Made by a program: the position numbers and the translations under genes. A DNA stretch of 64,000 nucleotides from Protonemura montana (taxonomy: Eukaryota > Arthropoda > Insecta > Plecoptera > Nemouridae), in assembly GCA_947568835.1 (NCBI GenBank), contig OX387606.1:22917225-22981224 (forward strand), written 5' to 3'. Within the stretch, counting starts at the first letter, position 1; every line of letters begins with the position of its first letter. This document shows positions 20,801 to 31,600 of the stretch, piece after piece. The notes below the pieces were generated by a model, which did not search any database, was not told where the DNA came from, and saw only the letters and a program-made list of their open reading frames with translations.

Positions 20801-23800
20801 TACATTTCATCCTCGGACCAAACACATGACGACTCTCCTTGCCCTTCACGATGTAGAACAGAGTCGCACTGGAACAAACGCAGGTGCTTTGTGAATGGAT
20901 AGAAAAAGTCAACAAGGAGTTCAGTTGAACGATTTGTTCTGGTTAACGACGCACTCCATTACTTTGGTTCGAACAGAATGCCAACAAGTCGCATTTAATT
21001 TAAATAAATTATTTAAGAGGTAAGAATGCCAAATGTTTGTTATGAACTGGGTTGATTGATTGATTAGTAAAATTTATCGACACACCGTTTTGACAACGGG
21101 CCATGTGGCTTTGGTGAATGAGCGGATGATGATAAGGATGATGAAGAACCTTACCTGGTAGGAGGGGAAACCTGGTACCGGCACTTAGCCTTCACTTTTT
21201 GAAGAAATCAAGGGGACAACCAGCTTAACGTCTCCACCGAAGGACTGTTCAACATGTTCCACAAATCCATGCTGTCGAGAGGCTGATAAGCAAGGCGAGT
21301 GAAGTTGCTGTGCTAACTTTCATCCCTCCAACCTCTCTCCCGAACAGAGTGAGGTGGTCACCCATCCAATAACCGACCCAGTGCAATGTTGCTAAACTTT
21401 GGTGATCTTTAGAGAGCCAGTGTTTCCGACGCCCCAACCCGTTAGGTGGGGAGTTTAAACTGTAACTCTAAAGGCGCTTTCCAGCACTGTAAATCAATAT
21501 ACCTATAATCCTTCTCTATGTGTCCGTTGGTCCACCTACCTTCCTGAGATCTGTATGTGCTTCTCGTGTATATGCCTGTTCATAGCTTCCAGTACGGTGC
21601 CGAGAGCCTGGTTCATGTTCTGGCACGTCTCGTAGCGGAAAAGGTGGTAGAGCTCGTTCAGCACTTTTTGCAGCACCTCTGGCCGGTCGATGTAAGCTGC
21701 AGCCGCCACCAGAATCTGAGTCTCGTTGCAATCTCCCGAGATCTGACCAGGGACGGTAACGGTTTTAGTTTCGATCGTTATTTTTCTGCATCTCTCCAGT
21801 TGTCCAAAGCTTTAGAAGGCTTGACAGGAACAGAATTTTGATGATACAATTGTTATGGCAGAGGAAATGCCTACAAGACCTGGAGAAAGGTTGTGGGGAG
21901 CAACATATAATCTATGCTCTATCCAGGTTATTTGAGATCAGCTGGCTGGATCCTATGCTCTATCCAGGTTATTTGAGACCAGCTGGCTGGGTCCTATGCT
22001 CTTTTCAGGTTATTTGAGACCAGCTAGCTGGATCCTATGCGCTATCCAGGTTTTTTGAGATCAGCTGGCTGGATCCTATGCGCTATCCAGGTTATTTGAG
22101 ATCAGCTGGCTGGATCCTATGCTCTATCTAGGTTATTTGAGATCAGCTTGCTGGATCCTATGCTCTATCCAGGTTATTTGAGATCAGCTGGCTGGATCCT
22201 ATGCTCTATCCAGGTTATTTGAGATCAGCTGGCTGGATCCTATGCTCTATCCAGGTTATTTGAGATCAGCTGACTGGATAATATGTTCTATCCAGGTTAT
22301 TAGAGATCAGCTGACTGGATAATATGTTCTATCTAGGTTATTAGAGATATCGAGCGTAACACACCATCCTGGCAGGAATGTCGTGCCTCCTGCACGCTGC
22401 GTGCAAGGTTCCGTAGAGCCCAAGGAAGTCCAGGGGGCGGCCTACTCGCGAACTCAGCCCCGGGATGTCGGTCTTGGGGGCAGGTAGATCCGACGGCCCC
22501 GCCACCCCCGTGCCTGCCAGGTTCGTGCCCGAGATGTCCAGCGAGGTCAGCTTGGGCAAGCTCTCCACCAGCAACGACAGCGTCTGATTTTCATCGGTGA
22601 AAATCCCGCTGGGCTCGGACAGCTGGGAGACGTCAAGGTGTCTGCGGATGACAGAACAATAAAAATTATAATTTGTTAATAATAATAATGTAATAATAAT
22701 GGTGGGACAGATCGAGACTTATCATACGCCTCCTGAAGATGAGGAGCCGTGCCTCGCCGAAATGTTGAGAACCTAGGCCCTAATTAGGGCTCCCAAACTC
22801 ATCTAACCTGAGCTTATGAGGCTGTGGTTTTGATTTTCTTGCCAAAAGAATTATGGCTGGCAAGCTTTAGGTTGAATATTTATCGCTACTTCTTGTCAAG
22901 TCTAGGACATAGTAGGTAGAGAATACAAACAAGTCTGGTCTGCTAGTAGGGTTTTTCGATTACAAAAAAAACCCTTCGTATCCTAGCCAAAGTCAGTTGT
23001 GATCCATGTTGTCCTGGAGTTATTTATAAAGATACTTGTGTTGAATTATTCCTGCATAGTATCATAGTTTGTAGGTATGTTCCTGCAACACTAGTATTAC
23101 CACTATACCATCAGAATTATTATCAGAATTATTACTATTACTATTATCATTATAACTGTATTTTATTAATATTACTTTTATGTACTATCCTGACGATCCT
23201 TAACGGGACTCATGGCTTGTAAATGTTTTTTTATTTCAGCCAATAAAGGAAATCAATCAATCAATCAATCAATCCTACGCTTCAAAATTATGACATTGCC
23301 TTCTATCTACATTAACAACACTATTTTAGTTAATTAATCTAACATTAAACCAGATAAACATTGATGTACCACAGCTCGAGACATGAACGAAGTGAGGTAA
23401 AATACTCTACGAATTTTAAAGTCACAACGAAAAGCTAACTTCGGGCCGGTTATAAACTGTGGAGTGTTTTACCCATTGACTTAAAGAACAAACTTAGTCT
23501 CCAGGATCAACCAGCATTTAAATCTATGTTAACAAAATAGCTGGTAGATAAATGTTTTTATTCCATTGACAGCTACTTGGCAAAGGCCGGAAAGGATTGA
23601 TATACTTGTTGTACTCTTAAAATGTATTCTAAAATTGTCTTGTTTTCTAAAATGTGTACAATGTGATGCAGCAAATGTGGGCTTTATTCATTTATCACTG
23701 TTTTATATCAACCTTCATCTCTGGAAAATAAAATGTATTATTATTATCATAATGTCATGGATTCATCAAGAATCTTGTGTCAGAATTATGATTCACCGCC

Positions 23801-26776
23801 CACAACTGAAGGGCATTAGCTTTCAGTTGATAAACAACAATTTAAATAAAAACCTTTGCAGCTGTGTATTTATTTGCTTATCAACTAACAACATGAATAA
23901 CCACTAAATTCCTGGTAAACAGCGTTCTAGGTAGTTGACACTTTACGTTTGTTGCTTTCTTTGCTCTTTTGTTGACATGATAGCAGATCGATGACACTAA
24001 GGAAACGCATGCACTAAATGGTTTCAATGCTCTGTGCGGGGAACGATTCAAACCTTTCATTGAGGCGTAAGTCATTGCATTGGTCCCTCAATTGGTCCCA
24101 TTGTATTGGTCATTGTATTGGTCATTGTATTGGTCATTGTATTGGTCATTGTATTGGTCATTGTATTGGCAAAATCATGGATCTAAAAGAGATTTAGCTC
24201 AAAAACAACAAAGAAAATACAAAGTGAGAAAAAAAAAAAAAAACTAAAACTTCAGGCTTGGGTCCCGCAAACATTACAACACAGAACTAGGAAACCTATC
24301 GCTGTCAGTCCCTCTTGGAAACTCCTGGGGCATCCAGCGGTAAAAACATTGTTTGAGTTGCACGATGCATCATAGGCGGGACCAGCAATTTTTTATAACC
24401 TGTCAAGAGGGACTGAAGGACATGAACAAAGACAGGGCTAATTTTAAAAGCATAGCTAAGAGCTTTTAGCATATTTGTAGGATATTGACAAGTACTTGAA
24501 TAGAAGACAGTGCGATTGTAAAATTTGTATTTAAAAATTACCAATCTTTGACATAACGAAAACTATTTGAACTGTTTTTCCATACACATAATTGGTTAGT
24601 TGGTAAAAAACGCCAATTTTACATTAGTTTTTTAGTTATCGACCCTGATTATTTGAGTTAGATGCATTTAGGAAGCTTGAACTTGGTAATTTTGTTATAA
24701 CTTTGTGTGGTTCTTTTGTTATCAGAAAATTGCCAGGACTGATCTTACCCTTGAAAAAGTAACAGGTAAAAGTTACGAAACGTCGGGAAATTTAGTTGTT
24801 CTTTACTTAGCATTCAAAAACCAGTTGAAATAGTTTTTATTAAAACTAGAGCTAAGTTTACATTAGTTGACATGTTTCTATTCTCCAAAAGTGTATTTTA
24901 TCAAAGAATACCTTGTTTTTAAGTGTGTGTGTTCAGAAAGAGCAATGAAATAAATTTATTAATGGAATCCTTTGCTTGTTGGTTTCAGCTCCCTTGTGAA
25001 ATCACCAGAAAAACCAAAAACCCTGCAAATATATCTCTGATTAATTGGTTTCCCGTCCTGGTTAATTGGTTTGTTACCGGAGTGTGGTGAGCCTGCAGAG
25101 TGTGGGCACTGCCTCCTGTATATGATCGACGTTGTGTAGCACGAGCGAGACCAGTCCCTTGAGGTCCAACAGGTATGAGAAGTCCCCGAGAACCTCGCAG
25201 CCCGACAGGTCGAGGTGCGTGAGGTTGCGTAGCGGACGGACCAGCGTCGGGAAGAACGAGCGCTCCAGCGGGACTCGGTGGTGCCTCAAGGCCAGTCGCC
25301 GCAGCCTGCAATCGGTGACAGTCAAGACGAGGGAGCCACTTCAAGGTCAGGGTTATCGATCGCGTAACTTTCTCGATAGAAATCACGAAATTTATCTCAT
25401 TAAATCACGTTTATTAACCCTGTAATTTACCGATATTACTTACATGATCTCTCACAAAAAAGTTACATGAAGATACCCAACTCTTGCAGAGAAAGCAGGT
25501 CAGTTTGCCAGCTCTGCAGTATTATAAATTTGTCAGGCGGTCCTTTTGTTAGCAAAACACGTTGTACAATTCTCTTCACCGGTGTGTTTACTGATCTGAG
25601 CAGTTTCAAAAGTTCCCGCACTAACTTACTCTGGCTCTGGGGGCAGTGGGAAAAGTGTGACTCGGTGTCAACAGTAAAAACAGCTAAAATTTGAGCAGCG
25701 TGAATTTGAACATTTGGTTTGATAAGTGAAGAAACAAGCTGCAGCCGTAGTGATGAGGCAGGACATTCTGACCAACAGTTAGTGGAACAAATTAATTCAA
25801 AAGTGTGTCTCTTTCTTGTTAAAACTCTCATTTACTTTCAACTTTTACATGAGAGGAACGGTGAAATAATTGCAGACGCCCTACTCTACAAGAACACGTT
25901 TCAGATTCTTTTCTCTATAGATTACCTGTGTACCTACATCGCTGCTTTTACCATTTTTACCCCAAATTTGCACAGCCACCAGGATGAATGGATAATTTTA
26001 CAATCAGCCATTGTTTGGAGTTTAACCGTTTGATAGAATTTAAGAGACAAACCAGTACCTACTGGCTGTTTTAAATAAAAGTCAACTAAAAGAGTTTGTT
26101 ACTTAAAAACTTTGTATATCAAGCCAAAAATTAGGTCAAAATTTGTTTTACACATTAACATTCTAATGTAAGTAGTAGGTTGAGTATTTAGGTTATACCA
26201 GAGAAGTCATAAGTAGTTAGAAGAGTATGCAAATAATCACCTGGGAGCTTTGAGAATGTACCCTCTTCTCAAATAGATGCTGTCCACATCAGACATCAGC
26301 GGTTCTTCAGTCACAAGAGATTGCGGCATAATACGGGCAGTCGACCCAACGACCAGAGAGACTAAATTACAGCTATTTTCATTTATAAACTCAAGGGATC
26401 TGTCCGTTAATTTGGGGCAGTGCGTGATCTCAAGTTCTGACAGTTTGTGCCTCATGACTGTTCGGAGTCCATAGTCTGTAATCTTCGCATTTCTAAGTCG
26501 GACCTTTTGCAGTCGTGTCGTTCGAGTATCATTAAAAATGTTTAAAACTCTATCATCGAGTACCAGACCACTTTCGTGCTGAAAACCTTGCAAAAGTTTC
26601 TCGCAAATTTCTGTTGGTATAACTATATCTTTGTGTAACACAAAATCTTTTGTGATGGGATGAGCTGTGCCAATTGTTTCAAGATGTTGGACAACATATT
26701 TAGAGCATAAGTCTAATAATGTTTCGGGCCCTTTATCGGCACAGTCCAATGTAAAGGGCATTACATTGCCTGCCAT
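14830..26776 (-). CDS. ZER1: Protein zer-1 homologue, CUL2 E3 ligase substrate receptor
   Basis: Ten coding exons, minus strand, all GT-AG with compatible phases: 26776-26241, 25305-25078, 22641-22365, 21742-21540, 20868-20694, 19653-19459, 18722-18561, 17016-16867, 16225-15973, 15014-14830. The joined CDS is 2364 bp, 787 aa (human ZER1 is about 766). Residues about 18-33 (ETLLDLCSKYVVQHLE) fit a VHL/Cul2 box; LRRs follow (HLDVS, LTSLDISGT), then C-terminal armadillo repeats. ZER1 and ZYG11 recruit proteins with N-terminal glycine degrons to CUL2-Elongin ligase. W565, D569 and N610 here have the spacing of the known glycine-pocket residues, so recognition is probably intact. The start was chosen as the first ATG after a UTR acceptor at 26820. 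ZYG11 is the alternative; motifs such as NINYRSFEPIL and MTSQFVSVFSDLLES favour ZER1. Confidence 0.95.
15121..15410. mobile_element. MITE-like dispersed repeat, copy 1 (ZER1 intron 9)
   Basis: Shares CATACACATAATTGGTTAG, GATGCATTTAGGAAGCTTGA and ATTCAAAACCCAGTTGAAAT, in order, with copies at 16419-16750 and 24559-24876. No coding capacity. It follows a short CACATAATCCATA simple repeat at about 15040-15120. Confidence 0.7.
16255..16750. mobile_element. MITE-like repeat, copy 2, forming a foldback (ZER1 intron 8)
   Basis: 16419-16750 is a second copy of the 15121 family. At 16263-16318 lies an inverted partial copy (GGGTTTTGAATGCTAAGC, GACGTTTCGTAACTTAC), so 16263-16720 can fold into a long hairpin. 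It starts 38 bp upstream of the acceptor of the exon at 16225. Confidence 0.6.
17129..18405. repeat. 114-bp tandem repeat, about 11 copies (ZER1 intron 7)
   Basis: Regular 114-bp units each begin GGTAGATTCAACGTTTGGTA and contain CTGCTATCTTATGTTACC and TATATCATGGCCTAGCATAG. They fill most of the 1.54-kb intron between exons 18561 and 17016. Copies differ at a few positions. Confidence 0.95.
20275..20437. mobile_element. MITE with GTGGTG...GAGAGAGGG inverted ends (ZER1 intron 5)
   Basis: Left arm GTGGTGATGAATTTAAGAGA plus AGAGAGGGCAACTT pairs with right arm AAGTTGCACTCCCTCTCTCT and TTTACCACAAC. The same family occurs complete at 29797-29992 and partially at about 32075-32165 and 40610-40695. 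Confidence 0.65.
20445..20595. mobile_element. Foldback MITE of the AAACTATTTGAACTGGG family (ZER1 intron 5)
   Basis: An inverted repeat surrounds a short loop: AAAAACTATTTCAATTGGG with TTTTGAATGCTAA at left, TTAGCATTCAAAACCCAGTT at right. Related to 39809-40003 and to the ends of the 24559 copy. Confidence 0.65.
21050..21443 (-). mobile_element. 5S-derived SINE (ZER1 intron 4)
   Basis: Reverse-complement copy. The tail GATTGATTGATT is at 21054-21066 and the 5S-like head near 21355-21435 (GGTCACCCATCC, then AATGTTGCTAAAC). It is more diverged than the copy at 54 kb. It ends about 97 bp from the donor side of exon 21742-21540. Confidence 0.75.
21909..22345. repeat. 41-bp minisatellite, about 10.6 copies (orientation B, ZER1 intron 3)
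   Basis: Units of 41 bp with TATCCAGGTTATTTGAGATC and AGCTGGCTGGATCCTATGCT, the reverse complement of the array at 8706-9150. The array ends about 20 bp from the 5' splice site of the exon at 22365. Confidence 0.9.
24080..24170. repeat. 12-bp tandem repeat (ATTGGTCATTGT)n
   Basis: About six to seven consecutive copies of a 12-bp unit in ZER1 intron 2. Confidence 0.9.
24559..24876. mobile_element. MITE-like repeat, copy 3 with terminal inverted repeats (ZER1 intron 2)
   Basis: Same internal sequence as 15121-15410. This copy shows both ends: AAAACTATTTGAACTG at 24559-24574 and the complement CCAGTTGAAATAGTTTTT at about 24821-24838. This links the family to the foldback MITEs at 20445 and 39809. 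Confidence 0.7.
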
Positions 26777-28649
26777 CGCAGGATTTGAACTATAAATTTG
26801 TTCCTTCTAAATCTTGCACCCTGAAACAAAAAAATTGTCAACATGTAAAGTGATTGACACTAGTGCAAGCATATTTAGACTAGGTTAGAATGTCAATGTC
26901 CCTCTTAAAATAGGATAAGATAGTCTTATGACTTATTGTCCCAGATGAATGTTGCATTATCATGAAGAAAACAGGCTATTTTCAGACTTTGCAGTTATCA
27001 CAGCCCAGCTAACTTATTGACACAAGGTCACAAACTAGACAATCAAGTGTCAAACAATTTCACACAAGTGCACCAATAACAATGAGGCTCGCGATTGGTA
27101 ATCGGGGAAAGAAGCAAGCATACATTAATTACCAACAAATTAGTTGAATGAATAATATAACATGTTGATCGAAAATATCTTTATCGAGTGATTGTATTAA
27201 CGATAATGGAACATGCATTGTGACTGTCAACATACATTCATAGCTGTGCACTACCTTCCTGCGCTCAGGGAATATTTCCTAGACATACTGACCTTTGCTC
27301 TAATGTGTTAAGCTAAATTTGAATAGATACCTTCTTACCTATTTTAGGCGCTAGAAATCAGTTTTGCAATCATATTCACAAGATAGCACAGCTTTTTTCA
27401 GTTACGTTTGTGATATTTTTCACCACGACCAACCTGACGTCTTGCTCGCCTCACTGCCTGCACAGATGTTTTGACATTCTGTGGTGGGGGAAGATGGGCA
27501 CGTAGCGGCGTAGTTGGTCGCATTCAGGGGTTGCATGACTAGCAAAGTGAAACCGGCTAAGAATCTGCAGGGTATGTCCAATGGTAGTGGATTCATACTA
27601 TAAATGATCTCAAAATGAAAACAGTATGAAGTTTCAATTCAGTATAAGACAAAAAAACATAAACTTGCAGCAGTTAAACATGTTTCTAGTGGCAATATTA
27701 ACTTTCCTAGGAGTCTGAAAGTGGATGCTAACTTAACAGGGAATAAAATTGGCAATAAAGACAGTTAAACAAGTCTACTAGGATTACTGAATATATTTTA
27801 TGTTCCAATAAATGCCTACTTAGTTCTAGTATTAACAGTTTAGGCACCGTCGGTGCACACAAGAATGCACCGTGGCGTGTAAGAAGCTTACATCACATAA
27901 ATACGAAGTGTTACTTACAAGTCTCTGGGTGACCAGTCCTATAAATATGAATAATGGAACTACATCTATTGGTGCACGTACATATTTTCAAAGCACTTAT
28001 CGTCCAGCCAGTTACTCAGCTCAACCATTCCACTTTCTTCAGGATTGGTTTCTAACTACTGCAATCCTACATCCAGTTTCAAACTGGTTTCTCAACCGAG
28101 AACGGTGGTTGTCTCAAGCTTGTATGTCTCGATTAATTGGAATACGCAAACGATATACAAATAAAATATTCCTAACTTGTATCCACAGCACAGTCAGACA
28201 TTGGAGAGGCGAGTAAATGAATAAAACTAGTGAATAATAATATACTGAAGTTAGGATTTTCTCCCAATAATGTTGACCTCAATTAATCATTCTCTAAAGC
28301 ATGATCCCAGCAAGAAAATGTATACCTGTGGGCAGAAGAATGCTTGACGTTGCGGCACAATTGAAGCTGAATTGCCACTGACCACCTAAGTGCAGTGACT
28401 GTCAGAACTGTTAACAAAGTTGGCGACAAGATTACTAGGTGTCCAAACAAAGGAATTGTCATAACATTAGCAGCAGCATGTAATGAAATCATTCCATTGT
28501 CTTCCAATCTCTGGCTTTAGGGTTGAACAGCACAGAGTATGACTAACAAAAACCCACGTAAGATAGCCAAACACGGCATTGCTATTGATCATCAAATAAC
28601 CGCCACGTAAACAGGGGAAAGGTTACGAACGCGCCCCGCCGTTTGCCGC
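26777..28649 (-). other. ZER1 5' UTR, its upstream region, and BAG6 3' flank
   Basis: A TTTTTTTGTTTCAG acceptor at 26821 precedes 44 bp of untranslated leader before the ZER1 ATG, so a non-coding first exon lies further upstream. The GC-richer patch near 27430-27560 is a candidate promoter. No protein gene is supported; frames such as 27872-28216 lack any recognised domain. No minus-strand AATAAA is obvious close to the BAG6 stop. Confidence 0.4.
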
Positions 28650-31600
28650 TCATTTCTTGGTAAAGTACTTGGCGGCGTTGGGGAAGCGTTCGGGGGCGAA
28701 GTCGGGGTTGTTCCCGAGCGTTTCGGCGACGGCCGAGCGCACTTGCGCGCGGTACGCGGTTTGGACGTCCACCGCGGCGCCAGACGCTTCCGCAGCCTCG
28801 CCCGCCACCACCGAGTTGGCGGCTCCCGAAGTCTCCACGGCCTGGCGTACGCCATCTGCAACGGAGAAAAAGATTTCTCGCACTTTAACTTTTATTGAAC
28901 GATAGGTTTGTTGAAAAGAAAAACACAAACAAACAAAGCTAATAAACAATAGCAAAGTTTGTCGGGTGCTTTGGTTTTTCTGATGTTTCCACCCGGGAGC
29001 AGAAACCAGCAAGCAAAAGATGGATTGGAAGCTAGACTGGAAAAATGTGCGACCAAACCGGGATACAAACCCGGGACCTCCCAATTCCCCCACAAGCAGG
29101 GAAAGAGACTGAGGCCACTTGTACGGACAACTACTTTGTAACTCTAAGACGCTAAGTCAACGGCCACAGTACAGATTGCTCTGTCACTATTTCTCAAATC
29201 CTGTTTTAATTATGAAAGATGGACGTAGTTGGTAGTTGCTGCACAGCGCGAAGAAGATTTTGCGGTAAAAAATACACTTGTTTTTTGACCAGGACTGCAG
29301 AGTTTTTCAACGGGAAAAATAAAAAACCTCTATGGTTTTACATCCAAGGAATATAGCCAATGATTAACGGTAATCCTTGGCAAAAAGAGAAAGTCCCAGC
29401 ACTTATTCCCTTGATTGAAAGTGTTCCGAACTATCATGAAGAAGCATACACGGAGCACGCAATAAATTTGCCTTGAACGCTTGTATGGGAGATGCAAAGA
29501 CAGCTTGCGCTGGTATTGGTACTCACCAGAGATGACTTGTCCCAGACTGCCTTGAGGTTTTCCCGAGGCCACTACCTTCCGCCGCTTGGACGGCATGCCC
29601 GAGAGGTAAGCATCGCTAAAAGGCGCCTGCGGACTCAGCCGACGCTGACGCTGGGTATCGCGGGAGATTATCGGCACCCAGTCCTGAAAACAACCGATCG
29701 CCAATCATTAGCTACGTCAGGAGTTAGATTAAAGCAGAGAATCAACCATCAAATTGATTACTAAGGGTCAAATCGAATATGTTATTGATTATTTGTGGTG
29801 AAGAAGGAAAGAGAGAGGGCAAGGAACTTACTAGAGAAGAAAATCGGCATCGTTTGGTGCACTTTTTGAGAAATTTACAGTTGTTGGCATTTCAGTTTCT
29901 TAGGAGTCTTGACAAGAGCACCACGCGACCTCAATTTTATTCTCTGGTAAGTTGCGCTCCCTCTCTTTCCTTCGCCACCACAACAAACATTTGCCCTCCT
30001 AGAACTTACACTGCATCAACTAGCAATGACTTACCGATGGAATGGATCCGTGCCAGGCCTCCGGTATGATTACGGGAAGAGTTGCCGCCGGGATCGGCAC
30101 CAAGTCCACCAGCGCTGTCGGGATCTCAGGGCCAGGCATGATGGTCTCGACTGGAGCTGAGTCCACCGGCATTGCATCCGTCTCCATCGGCTGGGAAACA
30201 CCGGGACAAAGGGGTTTAGTATCGGTCAGTGTTGGGTTTGGGCCGGAAGGAAGAGCCTCCAGATGCAGGAAGGTGCGATGATTATGATGATTAACGGGGT
30301 TTTACGACGTACTGTTTTGACTTTGGGCCATGAAGCACTGGTCTAATGGCATTGGTGTGTCGGTGAAGGCGCTAGAAATGGACTAGGAAAAATCCTATGG
30401 GATTTTTTTCTGTTTGCTTTGTTTCAAATTTACTCTGTATCTTCATATTTTATGTACGCCCGACTACAATGGTTCACACTTCTGGACATTCCAAAACCTG
30501 TCAGGTACAGGCAAAGTAAAATGCTACAAACAGTTTCTTATGTAAAACTGGATGCTAAATCTGCATCTAATAATGCTTTTGAATGCATTGTTAACAGGTT
30601 TCTTTCATTTCTGTGCATTTGCCATGAAGTGAATATAGCAAGCAGCCCTCGGGTAAGAAAACATTCGAAAATCTCAGGGTGTTCAACGATTTTTCCTGAC
30701 GTTTTGCCACTTGCGCCTAATACTTCATCAAGGGTGAAAGCAGTTCTTGATCAAGTAGCAGGCATGAGTTGAAGAAACTTGGTTGTTTTTGTTTAGATTT
30801 CACAAAACCCAACTTTATTTTTTTTCCCTAGTATCCTGGTCTTTAGCAAATGTCTAGAGGACAGCTAGCAGCGCTCTCAGCAAACAAGCGCCAGGTGCTC
30901 ACAGTTAAGAGTTGCACTGGAACTGGAAAGCTATCTGCACAAAATTATTGCACAATAATCATTACATTTAATCCCTTACAAGCGATGACCAGGCAATCGA
31001 CTTCAACATGCTTGGCGGTTTTTTGTGCCTCCCCACATTTTTGGCACCACTCACCTCTGGTTCTCCGCCTAACGCTGGTGCCTCCGTCAACGGCGCCGTG
31101 ACTTCCACCAGCAAGTCGGCAAACTCTGGCGGTGGGTCTGCGATGCACGGTCGATGAAGGAAACGTTCGATCTGCGAGGCTGGCACCATGTTGGCGCCCA
31201 TGTACGTGCGCAGGTGGCCCAGTGAGCTGGTGGCCGTCCACTCTTGGATAGCAGACGGCACTCCGCTGGTCAGCAAGTGCTGCAAGGGACATCGATTGCA
31301 CGCGTCAAATCCTTGTCGAGAGTAAGGCGATGGTGCATGTCCGGAGAGTTTTCAGTTTGGTTGATGTCGCGTTTCTCTTAGTTCTCAACTACTCCACTTT
31401 CCTCTTCCCTTTACGTTTCCTCAACCCTTTCGTGGTTCAATTATTGTTTTAGAGATCTTTGCTTTCTTTGGCCAGTGATTATACATTTTTCCTATCTATA
31501 AATTCATTCATTTTTGGGATCATGAAACAGGATTCTAGAATTTATAGGTTAAGGTCTTTCCATCCTCTTTCCTTCATTGTTGCTATTTCCTATCTAGGTC

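Noticed and set aside
27872-28216. 114-codon plus-strand frame between ZER1 and BAG6
   Set aside because: AT-rich composition, no recognised domain and no splice or promoter support; probably chance.
30419-30772. 117-codon plus-strand frame in a BAG6 intron
   Set aside because: Composition is intron-like and no family was recognised; it might be a decayed mobile-element piece but no motif supports it.
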